Below, in pieces: positions 1 to 13,517 of a DNA stretch of 64,000 bases (position 1 is its first letter; each line of letters begins with the position of its first letter). This DNA is from Anagrus nilaparvatae (Eukaryota; Arthropoda; Insecta; Hymenoptera; Mymaridae): assembly GCA_022575985.1 (NCBI GenBank), contig JAKSXM010000277.1, positions 1,674,001 to 1,738,000 of the forward strand, given 5' to 3'. The position numbers and the translations under genes are program-made. Under the pieces are notes generated by a model. It was given only the letters and a program-made list of their open reading frames with translations, was not told the origin of the DNA and ran no database searches.

Positions 1-510
1 AGCATAATACTGAACTAAATCATCCAGCATTATACTGAGCTAAAAATACTCCAGCATTATGCTGAGCTAAATCCTCCAGCATTATACTGAGCTAAATCCT
101 CCAGCATTATGCTGAGCTAAATCCTCTACCTTTATTCTGAACTAAAAATACACCAGCATTTTGCTGAGCTAAATCCTCCAGCATTATACTGAGCTAAAAA
201 TACTCTAGCATTATGCTGAGCTAAATCCTCCAGCATTATACTGAGCTAAAAATACTCCAGCATTAAGCTGAGCTAAAAATACTCCAGGATTATGCTGAGC
301 TAAATCCACCAGCATTATACTGAAATAAATCCTTCAGCATTGTACTGAGCTAAAAATAATCCAGCATTATGCTGAACTAAATCCTCCAGCATTATACTGA
401 GCTAAAAATACTCCAGCATTATATTGAGCTAAATCCTCCAGCATTATACTGAAGAAAAAGACTCCAGAATTATACTGAACTAAATCCTCCAGCATGATAC
501 TGAGCTAAAT
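1..510 (+). repeat. Array A monomer block before solo S1
   Basis: Short monomers only, in the register of 4,521-5,030 (offset 4,520). It carries the alpha-type left flank of S: an AAGCTG monomer near 265, a CCAGGATTATG monomer near 294 and a CATTGTACTG monomer near 338, then the GAAGAAAAAGACTCC signature near 452. The same flank recurs before the S copies at 5,031, 8,665, 13,518, 21,210, 24,661 and 28,601. Confidence 0.85.
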
Positions 511-609
511 TTAACAAAATTTATCGTAAACGAGTTAATTAACGTGTATACCAGCGTTTTATTTTAGTTACGAGACTTTAGTTCTTTTATATTAAACTAT
601 TTTAGTTTT
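511..609 (+). repeat. Solo S element 1
   Basis: AT-rich non-monomer insert of about 99 bases beginning TTAACAAAATTTATCG and ending near TATTTTAGTTTTA. It contains the five CpG sites typical of S. This copy has GTTAATTAAC, a perfect 10-base palindrome, where most copies read GTTAATTTAC; the same variant is in the copies at 5,031, 21,210 and 24,661, which links those four by descent. The right boundary is ambiguous by a few bases because S ends in sequence resembling the monomer TTATACTGAAC. Confidence 0.85.
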
Positions 610-1864
610 ATACTGAACTAAAAATACTCCAGCATTATGCTCAGCTAAATCCTCCAGCATTATACTGAGCTAAATCCTCCAGCATTATGCTGAGCTCAAT
701 CCTCCAGCATTATACTCAGCTCAAAATTCTACAGCATTATACTGAGCTAAATCCTCCAGCATTATGATGAGCTAAAAATACTCCAGCATTATTTTGAGCT
801 AAAAATTCTCCAGCATTATACTGAACTAAAAATACACTAGCATTATGCTGAGCTAAATCCTCCAGCATTATACTAGGTTAAAAATACTCTAGCATTATGC
901 TGAGCTAAATCCTCCAGTATTATACTGAGCTAAAAATTCGCCAGCATTATGCTGAGCTAAAAATACTCCAGCATTATGCTGAGCTAAATCCTCCAGCATA
1001 ATACTGAACTAAATCATCCAGCATTATACTGAGCTAAATCCTCCAGCATTATACTGAGCTAAAAATACTCCAGCATTATGCTGAGCTAAATCCTCCAGCA
1101 TTATACTGAGCTAAATCCTCCAGCATTATACTGAGCTAAAAATTCTCCAGCATTATGCTGAGCTAAAAATACTCCAGCATTATGCTGAGCTAAATCCTCT
1201 AGCATAATACTGAACTAAATCATCCAGCATTATACTGAGCTAAATCCTCCAGCATTATACTGAGCTAAAAATACTCCAGCATTATGCTGAGCTAAATCCT
1301 CCAGCATTATACTGAGCTAAATCCTCCAGCATTATGCTGAGCTAAATCCTCCAGCATTATACACAGCTCAAAATTCTCCAGCATTATACTGAGCTAAATC
1401 CTCCAGCATTATGCTGAGCTAAAAATACTCCAGCATTATGCTGAGCTAAATTCTCCAGCATAATACTGAACTAAATCCTCCTGCATTATACTGAACTAAA
1501 AATTCTCCAGCATTATGCTGAGCTAAATCCTCCTGCATTATACTAAGCTAAAAATACTCTAGCATTATGCTGAGCTAAATCCTCCAGCATTATACTGAGC
1601 TAAAAATACTCCAGCATTATGCTGAGCTAAAAATACTCCAGCATTATGCTGAGCTAAATCCACCAGCATTATACTGAAATAAATCCTTCAGCATTATACT
1701 GAGCTAAAAATAATCCAGCATTATGCTGAACTAAATCCTCCAGCATTATACTGAGCTAAAAATACTCCAGCATTATATTGAGCTAAATCCTCCAGCATTA
1801 TACTGAAGAAAAAGACTCCAGAATTATACTGAACTAAATCCTCCAGCATGATACTCAGCTAAAT
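610..1864 (+). repeat. Array A monomer block between S1 and S2
   Basis: Uninterrupted 25/27-base monomers. The first monomers after S1 carry the ATGCTCAGC variant that follows nearly every solo S. The block ends with a beta-type flank (CCACCAGC and GAAATAAATCC monomers near 1,661-1,690) and the GAAGAAAAAGACTCC signature near 1,806. No other feature is seen. Confidence 0.85.
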
Positions 1865-1965
1865 TTAACAAAATTTATCGTAAACGAGTTAATTTACGTG
1901 TATACCAGCGTTTTATTTTAGTTACGAGACTTGAGTTCTTTTATATTAAACTATTTTAGTTTTAT
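1865..1965 (+). repeat. Solo S element 2, with long-insert right end
   Basis: The left end matches other solo copies, but the right end runs TTTTATTTATACTCAGC, as in the right-hand S of L1, L2 and L3, and not TTTTATACTGAAC as in the other solos. It is the best candidate for a direct recombination product between the two S copies of a long insert. It has a private TTGAG in place of TTTAG near 1,931. Confidence 0.85.
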
Positions 1966-4900
1966 TTATACTCAGCTAAAAATACTTCAGCTATATAAGA
2001 CTGAGCTAAATCCTCCAGCATTCTACTGAGCTTAAAATACTCCAGTATTATGCTGAGCTAAATCCTCCAGCATTATGCTGAGCTAAAAATACTCCAGCAA
2101 TTATGCTGAGCCAAATTCTCCAGCATTATGCTGAGCTAAATCCTCCAGCATTATATTCAGCTAAGAATACTCCAGCATTATGCTGTGCTAAATCCTCCAG
2201 CATTATACTGAGCTAAATCCTCCAGCATTATACTGTGCTAAAAGTACTCCAGCATTATGCTGAGCTAAAAATACTCCAGTATTATGCTGAGATAAATCCT
2301 CCAGCATTATACTGAGCTAAATCCTCCAGCATTATGCTGAGCTAAATCCTCCAGCATAATACTGAACTAAATCCTCAAGCATTATACTGAACTAAAAATT
2401 CTCCAGCATTATGCTGAGCTAAATTCTCCAGCATAATACTGAACTAAATCCTACAGCATTATGCTGAGCTAAAAATACTCCAGCATTATTTTGAGCTAAA
2501 AATTCTCCAGCATTATACTGAACTAAAAATACACTAGCATTATGCTGAGCTAAATCCTCCAGCATTATACTGAGCTAAAAATACTCTAGCATTATGCTGA
2601 GCTAAATCCTCCAGCATTATACTGAGCTAAAAATTCTCCAGCATTATGCTGAGCTAAAAATACTGCAGTATTATGCTGAGCTAAATCCTCCAGCATAATA
2701 CTGAACTAAATCCTCCAGCATTATACTGAGCTAAATCCTCCAGCATTATACTGAGCTAAAAATACTCCAGCATTATGCTGAGCTAAATCCTCCAGCATTA
2801 TACTGAGCTAAATCCTCCAGCATTATGCTGAGCTAAATCCTCCAGCATTATACTAAGCTCAAAATTCTCCAGCATAATACTGAACTAAATCATCCAGCAT
2901 TATACTGAACTAAATTCTCCAGCATTATACTGAGCTAAAAATAATCCAGCAATACTGAGCTAAAAATAATCCAGCATTATGCTGAGCTAAATCCTCCAGC
3001 ATTATACTGGGCTAAATCCTCCAGCATTATACTGAGCTTAAAATTCTCCAGCATTATGCTGAGCTAAATCCTCCAGCATAATACTGAACTAAATCATCCA
3101 ACATTATACTGAGCTAAATCCTCCAGCATTATACTGAGCTAAAAATACTCCAGCATTATGCTGAGCTAAATCCTCCAGCATTATACTGAGCTAAATCCTC
3201 CAGCATTATGCTGAGCTAAATCCTCCAGCAATATACTCAGCTCAAAATTCTCCAGCATTATACTGAGCTAAATCCTCCAGCATTATGCTGAGCTAAAAAT
3301 ACTCCAGCATTATGCTGAGCTAAATTCTCCAGCATAATACTGAACTAAATCCTCCTGCATTATACTGAACTAAAAATTCTCCAGCATTATGCTGAGCTAA
3401 ATCCTCCAGCATTATACTGAGCTAAAAATACTCCAGCATTATGCTGAGCTAAATCCTCCAGCATTATACTGAGCTAAATCCTCCAGCATTATGCTGAGCT
3501 AAATCCTCCAGCATTATACTGAGCTAAAAATACTTCAGCATTATGCTGAGCTAAAAATACTCCAGCATTATGCTGAGCTAAATCCACCAGCATTATACTG
3601 AAATAAATCCTTCAGCATTATATTGAGCTAAAAATAATCCAGCATTATGCTGAACTAAATCCTCCAGCATTATACTGAGCTAAAAATACTCCAGCATTAT
3701 ATTGAGCTAAATCCTCCAGCATTATACTGAACTAAAAATACTCCAGCATTATGCTCAGCTAAATCCTCCAGCATTATACTGAGCTAAATCCTCCAGCATT
3801 ATGCTGAGCTAAAAATACTCCAGCATTATTTTGAGCTAAAAATTCTCCAGCATTATACTGAACTAAAAATACACTAGCATTATGCTGAGCTAAATCCTCC
3901 AGCATTATACTGAGTTAAAAATACTCTAGCATTATGCTGAGCTAAATCCTCCAGTATTATACTGAGCTAAAAATTCTCCAGCATTATGCTGAGCTAAAAA
4001 TACTCCAGCATTATGCTGAGCTAAATCCTCCAGCATAATACTGAACTAAATCATCCAGCATTATACTGAGCTAAATCCTCCAGCATTATACTAAGCTAAA
4101 AATACTCCAGCATTATGCTGAGCTAAATCCTCCAGCATAATACTGAACTAAATAATCCAGCATTATACTGAGCTAAATCCTCCAGCATTATACTGAGCTA
4201 AAAATACTCCAGCATTATGCTGAGCTAAATCCTCCAGCATTATGCTGAGCTAAATCCTCCAGCATTATACTGAGCTAAAAATACTCTAGCATTATGCTGA
4301 GCTAAATCCTCCAGCATTATACTGAGCTAAAAATTCTCCAGCATTATGCTGAGCTAAAAATACTCCAGCATTATGCTGAGCTAAATCCTCCAACATAATA
4401 CTGAACTAAATCATCCAGCATTATACTGAGCTAAAAATACTCCAGCATTATGCTGAGCTAAATCCTCCAGCATAATACTGAACTAAATCCTCCTGCATTA
4501 TACTGAACTAAAAATTCTCCAGCATTATGCTGAGCTAAATCCTCCAGCATTATACTGAGCTAAAAATACGCCAGCATTATGCTGAGCTAAATCCTCCAGC
4601 ATTATACTGAGCTAAATCCTCCAGCATTATGCTGAGCTAAATCCTCTAGCTTTATTCTGAACTAAAAATACACCAGCATTTTGCTGAGCTAAATCCTCCA
4701 GCATTATACTGAGCTAAAAATACTCTAGCATTATGCTGAGCTAAATCCTCCAGCATTATACTGAGCTAAAAATACTCCAGCATTAAGCTGAGCTAAAAAT
4801 ACTCCAGGATTATGCTGAGCTAAATCCACCAGCATTATACTGAAATAAATCCTTCAGCATTGTACTGAGCTAAAAATAATCCAGCATTATGCTGAACTAA

Positions 4901-5030
4901 ATCCTCCAGCATTATACTGAGCTAAAAATACTCCAGCATTATATTGAGCTAAATCCTCCAGCATTATACTGAAGAAAAAGACTCCAGAATTATACTGAAC
5001 TAAATCCTCCAGCATGATACTGAGCTAAAT
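1966..5030 (+). repeat. Array A monomer block between S2 and S3
   Basis: About 3.1 kb of monomers, the longest S-free stretch in the left half. It includes an S-loss scar near 3,721-3,760, where the beta flank leads into the normal post-S monomers without the signature or S. Irregular monomers are seen near 1,988 (AGCTATATAAGACTG) and 2,950 (truncated monomer). The part after about 3,760 is duplicated at offset 16,179 (around 19,939-21,210), while the stretch before it corresponds at offset 16,102; the 77-base difference equals three monomers. Confidence 0.85.
3721..3760 (+). other. Putative S-deletion scar
   Basis: Here a monomer ending TTATACTGAA joins directly to CTAAAAATACTCCAGC and the ATGCTCAGC monomer that normally follows S. 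The signature monomer begins TTATACTGAAGAAAAAG and S ends TTTATACTGAACTAAAA, so recombination at the shared TTATACTGAA would remove signature plus S in one step. An equivalent scar lies at 19,821-19,860, inside the duplicated segment. Confidence 0.55.
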
Positions 5031-5129
5031 TTAACAAAATTTATCGTAAACGAGTTAATTAACGTGTATACCAGCGTTTTATTTTAGTTACGAGACTTTA
5101 GTTCTTTTATATTAATCTATTTTAGTTTT
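5031..5129 (+). repeat. Solo S element 3
   Basis: Same as S1, with the GTTAATTAAC palindrome variant; the left flank is of alpha type. A private change, ATTAATCTAT for ATTAAACTAT, is seen near 5,111. It corresponds to the S copy at 21,210 (offset 16,179). Confidence 0.85.
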
Positions 5130-6615
5130 ATACTGAACTAAAAATACTCCAGCATTATGCTCAGCTAAATCCTCCAGCATTATACTGAGCTAAATCCTCC
5201 AGCATTATACTGAGCTAAAAATACTCCAGCATTATGCTGAGCTAAATCCTCCAGCATTATACTGAGCTAAATCCTCCAGCATTATGCTGAGCTAAATCCT
5301 CCAGCATTATACTCAGCTCAAAATTCTCCAGCATTATACTGAGCTAAATCCTCCAGCATTATGCTGAGCTAAAAATACTCCAGCATTATGCTGAGCTAAA
5401 TCCTCCAGCATAATACTGAACTAAATCATCCAGCATTATACTGAGCTAAATCCTCCAGCATTATACTAAGCTAAAAATACTCCAGCATTATGCTGAGCTA
5501 AATCCTCCAGCATAATACTGAACTAAATAATCCAGCATTATACTGAGCTAAATCCTCCAGCATTATACTGAGCTAAAAATACTCCAGCATTATGCTGAGC
5601 TAAATCCTCCAGCATTATGCTGAGCTAAATCCTCCAGCATTATACTGAGCTAAAAATACTCTAGCATTATGCTGAGCTAAATCCTCCAGCATTATACTGA
5701 GCTAAAAATTCTCCAGCATTATGCTGAGCTAAAAATACTCCAGCATTATGCTGAGCTAAATCCTCCAGCATAATACTGAACTAAATCATCCAGCATTATA
5801 CTGAGCTAAAAATACTCCAGCATTATGCTGAGCTAAATCCTCCAGCATAATACTGAACTAAATCCTCCTGCATTATACTGAACTAAAAATTCTCCAGCAT
5901 TATGCTGAGCTAAATCCTCCAGCATTATACTGAGCTAAAAATACTCCAGCATTATGCTGAGCTAAATCCTCCAGCATTATACTGAGCTAAATCCTCCAGC
6001 ATTATGCTGAGCTAAATCCTCTAGCTTTATTCTGAACTAAAAATACACCAGCATTTTGCTGAGCTAAATCCTCCAGCATTATACTGAGCTAAAAATACTC
6101 TAGCATTATGCTGAGCTAAATCCTCCAGCATTATACTGAGCTAAAAATTTTCCAGCATTATACTGAACTAAAAATACACTAGCATTATGGTGAGCTAAAT
6201 CCTCCAGCATTATACTAAGCTAAAAATACTATAGCATTATGCTGAGCTAAATCCTCCAGCATTATACTCAGCTCAAAATTCTACAGCATTATACTGAGCT
6301 AAATGCTCCAGCATTATGCTGAGCTAAAAATACTCCAGCATTATTTTGAGCTAAAAATTCTCCAGCATTATACTGAACTAAAAATACACTAGCATTATGC
6401 TGAGCTAAATCCTCCAGCATTATACTGAGCTAAAAATACTCTAGCATTATGCTGAGCTAAATCCTCCAGCATTATGCTGAGTTAAATCCTCCAGCATTAT
6501 ACTGAGCTAAAAATAATCCAGCATTATGCTGAGCTAAATCCTCCAGCATTATACTGAAGAAAAAGACTCTAGAATTATACTGAACTAAATCCTCCAGCAT
6601 TATATTGAGCTAATT
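5130..6615 (+). repeat. Array A monomer block between S3 and L1
   Basis: Monomer block matching 21,309-22,844 and 24,760-26,295, but 50 bases (two 25-base monomers) shorter; the missing pair lies near 6,240-6,260. It ends with the signature monomer in a GACTCTAG variant near 6,560 that is shared only by L1, L2 and L3. Confidence 0.85.
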
Positions 6616-7286
6616 TTAACAAAATTTATCGTAAACGAGTTAATTTACTGATACCAGCGTTTTATTTTAGTTACGAGACTTTTGTTCTTTTATATTAAAC
6701 TATTTTAGTTTATTCTTCAGAAACTAGAGGAAAAAAACTTATTTATTAGCTAAGAAAATTTTAGCCTATTTTTAGCCAATTTCAAAATTTAATCGAATAA
6801 ACTTGTAAATCGAATAACAACGTTGTAAAACAAATAACGATGTTATAAATAACGTTGCTTTATTTGAATAATCTTATATTAAATCTTATTTCAGTAATTT
6901 TATATTAAAATAAACACTATAAAGAAATTGCATTCTATTTAATCCTACAATTTTTATGTATCGTATAAACTATTGATTCACTATTGCTATTTATTGTCAT
7001 TAATTTTAATTTCGTTAAAACAAATTTAATCATTTGATGTTTTAAACGCAGTAACTAGTGTTTTAAATAAAAATTTTACTTTGATATCTTAATATAATTT
7101 AAATTTAATTATTTGATGTTTTAAACGCAGTAATTAGTGTTTTAAATAAAAATTTTACTTTGATAACTAACTATAATTTAAATATAACAATATTGATCGT
7201 AAACGATTTAATTTACGTGAATGCCAGCGTTTTATTTTAGTTACGAGACTTTAGTTCTTTTATATTAAACTATTTTAGTTTTATTT
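6616..7286 (+). repeat. Long insert L1 (S-core-S)
   Basis: A 671-base AT-rich insert. Left S is 6,616 to about 6,711, right S about 7,184-7,286; they are direct repeats. Between them is a core not found elsewhere in the monomer array. The core starts with a TCAGAAACTAGAGG stretch, has a quasi-repeat TCGAATAA / CAAATAA near 6,790-6,850, the palindrome ACAACGTTGT at 6,817-6,826, and a 79-base tandem duplication at about 7,026-7,104 and 7,105-7,183 (ATTTGATGTTTTAAACG in both). No open frame of note, no inverted termini and no target-site duplication are visible. A private base change is near 6,888 (AAATC for ATATC). Confidence 0.85.
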
Positions 7287-8664
7287 ATACTCAGCTAAAA
7301 ATTCTCCAGCATTATGCTGAGCTAAATCCTCCAGCATTAAACTGAGATAAATCCTCCAGCATTATACTGAGCTAAATCCTCAAGCATTATACTGAACTAA
7401 ATCCTCCAGCATTATACTGAACTAAAAATTCTCCAGCATTATGCTGATCTAATTCCTCCATCATTATACTGAGCTAAATCCCCTAGCATTAAACTGAGCT
7501 AAATCCTCCAGCATTATACTGAGCTAAAAATACTCCAGCATTATGCTGAGCTAAATCCTCCAGCATTATACTGTGCTAAATCCTCCAGCATTATGCTGAG
7601 CTAAATATTCTCCAGCATTATACTGAGCTAAATCCTCCAGCATTATGCTGAGCTAAAAATACTCCAGCATTATGCTGAGCTAAATCCTCCAGCATAATAC
7701 TGAACTAAATCATCCAGCATTATACTGAGCTAAATCCTCCAGCATTATACTAAGCTAAAAATACTCCAGCAATATGCTGAGCTAAATCCTCCAGCATAAT
7801 ACTGAACTAAATCATCCAGCATTATACTGAGCTAAATCCTCCAGCATTATACTGAGCTAAAAATACTCCAGCATTATGCTGAGCTAAATCCTCCAGCATT
7901 ATACTGAGCTAAAAATACTCTAGCATTATGCTGAGCTAAATCCTCCAGCATTATACTGAGCTAAAAATTCTCCAGCATTATGCTGAGCTAAAAATACTCC
8001 AGCATTATGCTGAGCTAAATCCTCCAGCATAATACTGAACTAAATCATCCAGCATTATACTGAGCTAAAAATACTCCAGCATTATGCTGAGCTAAATCCT
8101 CCAGCATAATACTGAACTAAATCCTCCTGCATTATACTGAACTAAAAATTCTCCAGCATTATGCTGAGCTAATTCCTCCAGCATTATACTGAGCTAAAAA
8201 TACTCCAGCATTATGCTGAGCTAAATCCTCCAGCATTATACTGAGCTAAATCCTCCATCATTATGCTGAGCTAAATCCTCTAGCTTTATTCTGAACTAAA
8301 AATACACCAGCATTTTGCTGAGCTAAATCCTCCAGCATTATACTGAGCTAAAAATACTCTAGCATTATGCTGAGCTAAATCCTCCAGCATTATACTGAGC
8401 TAAAAATACTCCAGCATTAAGCTGAGCTAAAAATACTCCAGGATTATGCTGAGCTAAATCCACCAGCATTATACTGAAATAAATCCTTCAGCATTGTACT
8501 GAGCTAAAAATAATCCAGCATTATGCTGAACTAAATCCTCCAGCATTATACTGAGCTAAAAATACTCCAGCATTATATTGAGCTAAATCCTCCAGCATTA
8601 TACTGAAGAAAAAGACTCCAGAATTATACTGAACTAAATCCTCCAGCATGATACTGAGCTAAAT
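7287..8664 (+). repeat. Array A monomer block between L1 and S4
   Basis: Monomers following L1. From about 7,571 the block matches 27,507-28,600 at offset 19,936. Compared with the blocks after L2 and L3, a 256-base run of monomers is absent at about 7,571. The ACTGTGC monomer at 7,571 is a good marker. It ends with an alpha-type flank and signature. Confidence 0.85.
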
Positions 8665-8763
8665 TTAACAAAATTTATCGTAAACGAGTTAATTTACGTG
8701 TATACCAGCGTTTTATTTTAGTTACGAGACTTTAGTTCTTTTATATTAAACTATTTTAGTTTT
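8665..8763 (+). repeat. Solo S element 4
   Basis: Canonical solo S with GTTAATTTAC. Alpha-type left flank. The monomers after it carry CAGCTTAAAATTCTAC, a marker also following the copies at 10,013, 13,518, 14,945, 16,929 and 28,601. Confidence 0.85.
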
Positions 8764-10012
8764 ATACTGAACTAAAAATACTCCAGCATTATGCTCAGCT
8801 AAATCCTCCAGCATTATACTGAGCTAAATCCTCCAGCATTATGCTGAGCTAAATCCTCCAGCATTATACTCAGCTTAAAATTCTACAGCATTATACTGAG
8901 CTAAATCCTCCAGCATTATGCTGAGCTAAAAATACTCCAGCATTATTTTGAGCTAAAAATTCTCCAGCAATATGCTGAGCTAAAAATACTGCAGTATTAT
9001 GCTGAGCTAAATCCTCCAGCATAATACTGAACTAAATCCTCCAGCATTATACTGAGCTAAATCTTCCAGCATTATACTGAGCTAAAAATACTCCAGCATT
9101 ATGCTGAGCTAAATCCTCCAGCATTATACTGAGCTAAATCCTCCAGCATTATGCTGAGCTAAATCCTCCAGCATTATACTAAGCTCAAAATTCTCCAGCA
9201 TAATACTGAACTAAATCATCCAGCATTATACTGAGCTAAATCCTCCAGCATTATACTGAGCTAAAAATAATCCAGCATTATGCTGAGCTAAATCCTCCAG
9301 CATTATACTGAGCTAAATCCTCCAGCATTATACTGAGCTAAAAATTCTCCAGCATTATGCTGAGCTAAAAATACTCCAGCATTATGCTGAGCTAAATCCT
9401 CCAGCATAATACTGAACTAAATCATCCAGCATTATACTGAGCTAAATCCTCCAGCATTATACTGAGCTAAAAATACTCCAGCATTATGCTGAGCTAAATC
9501 CTCCAGCATTATACTGAGCTAAATCCTCCAGCATTATGCTGAGCTAAATCCTCCAGCAATATACTCAGCTCAATATTCTCCAGCATTATACTGAGCTAAA
9601 TCCTCCAGCATTATGCTGAGCTAAAAATACTCCAGCATTATGCTGAGCTAAATTCTCCAGCATAATACTGAACTAAATCCTCCTGCATTATACTGAACTA
9701 AAAATTCTCCAGCATTATGCTGAGCTAAATCCTCCAGCATTATACTGAGCTAAAAATACTCCAGCATTATGCTGAGCTAAATCCTCCAGCATTATACTGA
9801 GCTAAATCCTCCAGCATTATGCTGAGCTAAATCCTCTAGCTTTATACTGATCTAAAAATACACCAGCATTTTGCTGAGCTAAATCCTCCAGCATTATACT
9901 GAGCTAAAAATACTCTAGCATTATGCTGAGCTAAATCCTCCAGCATTATACTGAAGAAAAAGACTCCAGAATTATACTGAACTAAATCCTCCAGCATGAT
10001 ACTGAGCTAAAT
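8764..10012 (+). repeat. Array A monomer block between S4 and S5
   Basis: Corresponds to 13,617-14,944 but is 79 bases shorter (three monomers, 27+27+25, missing near 8,965). The short gamma flank, in which the signature follows an ACTCTAGC monomer almost directly, precedes the next S. Confidence 0.85.
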
Positions 10013-10111
10013 TTAACAAAATTTATCGTAAACGAGTTAATTTACGTGTATACCAGCGTTTTATTTTAGTTACGAGACTTTAGTTCTTTTATATTAAACT
10101 ATTTTAGTTTT
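10013..10111 (+). repeat. Solo S element 5
   Basis: Canonical solo S with a gamma-type left flank. With the next copy it bounds a 1,635-base unit that recurs at 16,929-18,563 and 28,601-30,235. Confidence 0.85.
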
Positions 10112-11647
10112 ATACTGAACTAAAAATACTCCAGCATTATGCTCAGCTAAATCCTCCAGCATTATACTGAGCTAAATCCTCCAGCATTATGCTGAGCTAA
10201 ATCCTCCAGCATTATACTCAGCTTAAAATTCTACAGCATTATACTGAGCTAAATCCTCCAGCATTATGCTGAGCTAAAAATACTCCAGCATTATTTTGAG
10301 CTAAAAATTCTCCAGCATTATACTGAACTAAAAATACACTAGCATTATGCTGAGCTAAATCCTCCAGCATTATACTGAGCTAAAAATTCTCCAGCAATAT
10401 GCTGAGCTAAAAATACTGCAGTATTATGCTGAGCTAAATCCTCCAGCATAATACTGAACTAAATCCTCCAGCATTATACTGAGCTAAATCTTCCAGCATT
10501 ATACTGAGCTAAAAATACTCCAGCATTATGCTGAGCTAAATCCTCCAGCATTATACTGAGCTAAATCCTCCAGCATTATGCTGAGCTAAATCCTCCAGCA
10601 TTATACTAAGCTCAAAATTCTCCAGCATAATACTGAACTAAATCATCCAGCATTATACTGAGCTAAATCCTCCAGCATTATACTGAGCTAAAAATAATCC
10701 AGCATTATGCTGAGCTAAATCCTCCAGCATTATACTGAGCTAAATCCTCCAGCATTATACTGAGCTAAAAATTCTCCAGCATTATGCTGAGCTAAAAATA
10801 CTCCAGCATTATGCTGAGCTAAATCCTCCAGCATAATACTGAACTAAATCATCCAGCATTATACTGAGCTAAATCCTCCAGCATTATACTGAGCTAAAAA
10901 TACTCCAGCATTATGCTGAGCTAAATCCTCCAGCATTATACTGAGCTAAATCCTCCAGCATTATGCTGAGCTAAATCCTCCAGCAATATACTCAGCTCAA
11001 TATTCTCCAGCATTATACTGAGCTAAATCCTCCAGCATTATGCTGAGCTAAAAATACTCCAGCATTATGCTGAGCTAAATTCTCCAGCATAATACTGAAC
11101 TAAATCCTCCTGCATTATACTGAACTAAAAATTCTCCAGCATTATGCTGAGCTAAATCCTCCAGCATTATACTGAGCTAAAAATACTCCAGCATTATGCT
11201 GAGCTAAATCCTCCAGCATTATACTGAGCTAAATCCTCCAGCATTATGCTGAGCTAAATCCTCTAGCTTTATACTGATCTAAAAATACACCAGCATTTTG
11301 CTGAGCTAAATCCTCCAGCATTATACTGAGCTAAAAATACTCTAGCATTATGCTGAGCTAAATCCTCCAACATTATACTGAGCTAAAAATACTCCAGCAT
11401 TATGCTGAGCTAAAAATACTCCAGCATTATGCTGAGCTAAATCCACCAGCATTATACTGAAATAAATCCTTCAGCATTATACTGAGCTAAAAATAATCCA
11501 GCATTATGCTGAACTAAATCCTCCAGCATTATACTGAGCTAAAAATACTCCAGCATTATATTGAGCTAAATCCTCCAGCATTATACTGAAGAAAAAGACT
11601 CCAGAATTATACTGAACTAAATCCTCCAGCATGATACTGAGCTAAAT
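10112..11647 (+). repeat. Array A monomer block, 1,635-base unit copy 1
   Basis: Monomers between S5 and S6. S-to-S length is exactly 1,635 bases, as for 16,929-18,563 and 28,601-30,235. Markers are GCAATATACTCAGCTC near 10,982 and TTTATACTGATC near 11,268. Confidence 0.85.
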
Positions 11648-11746
11648 TTAACAAAATTTATCGTAAACGAGTTAATTTACGTGTATACCAGCGTTTTATT
11701 TTAGTTACGAGACTTTAGTTCTTTTATATTAAACTATTTTAGTTTT
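11648..11746 (+). repeat. Solo S element 6
   Basis: Canonical solo S with a beta-type left flank. Downstream monomers carry CAGCTCTAAATTC, a marker shared with the copies at 16,222 and 18,564. Confidence 0.85.
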
Positions 11747-13517
11747 ATACTGAACTAAAAATACTCCAGCATTATGCTCAGCTAAATCCTCCAGCATTAT
11801 ACTGAGCTAAATCCTCCAGCATTATGCTGAGCTAAATCCTCCAGCATTATACTCAGCTCTAAATTCTACAGCATTATACTGAGCTAAATCCTCCAGCATT
11901 ATGCTGAGCTAAAAATACTCCAGCATTATTTTGAGCTAAAAATTCTCCAGCATTATACTGAACTAAAAATACACTAGCATTATGCTGAGCTAAATCCTCC
12001 AGCATTATACTGAGCTAAAAATACTCTAGCATTATGCTGAGCTAAATCCTCCAGCATTATACTGAGCTAAAAATTCTCCAGCATTATGCTGAGCTAAAAA
12101 TACTGCAGTATTATGCTGAGCTAAATCCTCCAGCATAATACTGAACTAAATCCTCCAGCATTATACTGAGCTAAATCCTCCAGCATTATACTGAGCTAAA
12201 AATACTCCAGCATTATGCTGAGGTAAATCCTCCAGCATTATACTGAGCTAAATTCTCCAGCATTATGCTGAGCTAAATCCTCCAGCATTACACTAAGCTC
12301 AAAATTCTCCAGCATAATACTCAACTAAATCATCCAGCATTATACTGAGCTAAATCCTCCAGCATTATACTGAGCTAAAAATAATCCAGCATTATGCTGA
12401 GCTAAATCCTCCAGCATTATACTGAGCTAAATCCTCCAGCATTATACTGAGCTAAAAATTCTCCAGCATTATGCTGAGCTAAAAATACTCCAGCATTATG
12501 CTGAGCTAATTCCTCCAGCATAATACTGAACTAAATCCTCCAGCATTATACTGAGCTAAAAATACTCCAGCATTATATTGAGCTAAATCCTCCAGCATTA
12601 TACTGAACTAAAAATACTCCAGCATTATGCTGAGCTAAATCCTCCAGCATTATACTGAGCTAAAAATACTCCAGCATTATGCTGAGCTAAATCCTCCAGC
12701 ATTATACTGAGCTAAATCCTCCAGCATTATGCTGAGCTAAATCCTCCAGCATTATACTGAGCTAAAAATACTCTAGCATTATGCTGAGCTAAATCCTCCA
12801 GCATTATACTGAGCTAAAAATTCTCCAGCATTATGCTGAGCTAAAAATACTCCAGCATTATGCTGAGCTAAATCCTCCAGCATAATACTGAACTAAATCA
12901 TCCAGCATTATACTGAGCTAAAAATACTCCAGCATTATGCTGAGCTAAATCCTCCAGCATAATACTGAACTAAATCCTCCTGCATTATACTGAACTAAAA
13001 ATTCTCCAGCATTATGCTGAGCTAATTCCTCCAGCATTATACTGAGCTAAAAATACTCCAGCATTATGCTGAGCTAAATCCTCCAGCATTATACTGAGCT
13101 AAATCCTCCATCATTATGCTGAGCTAAATCCTCTAGCTTTATTCTGAACTAAAAATACACCAGCATTTTGCTGAGCTAAATCCTCCAGCATTATACTGAG
13201 CTAAAAATACTCTAGCATTATGCTGAGCTTTATCCTCCAGCATTATACTGAGCTAAAAATACTCCAGCATTAAGCTGAGCTAAAAATACTCCAGGATTAT
13301 GCTGAGCTAAATCCACCAGCATTATACTGAAATAAATCCTTCAGCATTGTACTGAGCTAAAAATAATCCAGCATTATGCTGAACTAAATCCTCCAGCATT
13401 ATACTGAGCTAAAAATACTCCAGCATTATATTGAGCTAAATCCTCCAGCATTATACTGAAGAAAAAGACTCCAGAATTATACTGAACTAAATCCTCCAGC
13501 ATGATACTGAGCTAAAT
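11747..13517 (+). repeat. Array A monomer block between S6 and S7
   Basis: Up to about 12,765 it matches 18,663-19,681 at offset 6,916; after that it switches to sequence matching 7,880-8,664 (offset 4,853). The switch point near 12,735-12,765 is therefore a junction between two duplicated segments. A possible second S-loss join is near 12,600. Confidence 0.8.

Noticed and set aside
511..609. S as a yeast-type replication origin (near match TTTTATATTAA to the ARS core)
   Set aside because: It matches at 10 of 11 positions, but such matches are expected by chance in sequence this AT-rich.
6616..7286. L as a true LTR retrotransposon
   Set aside because: The 99-base S repeats lack TG/CA ends, no primer-binding site or polypurine tract is evident, the core is too short to code, and no target-site duplication is seen.
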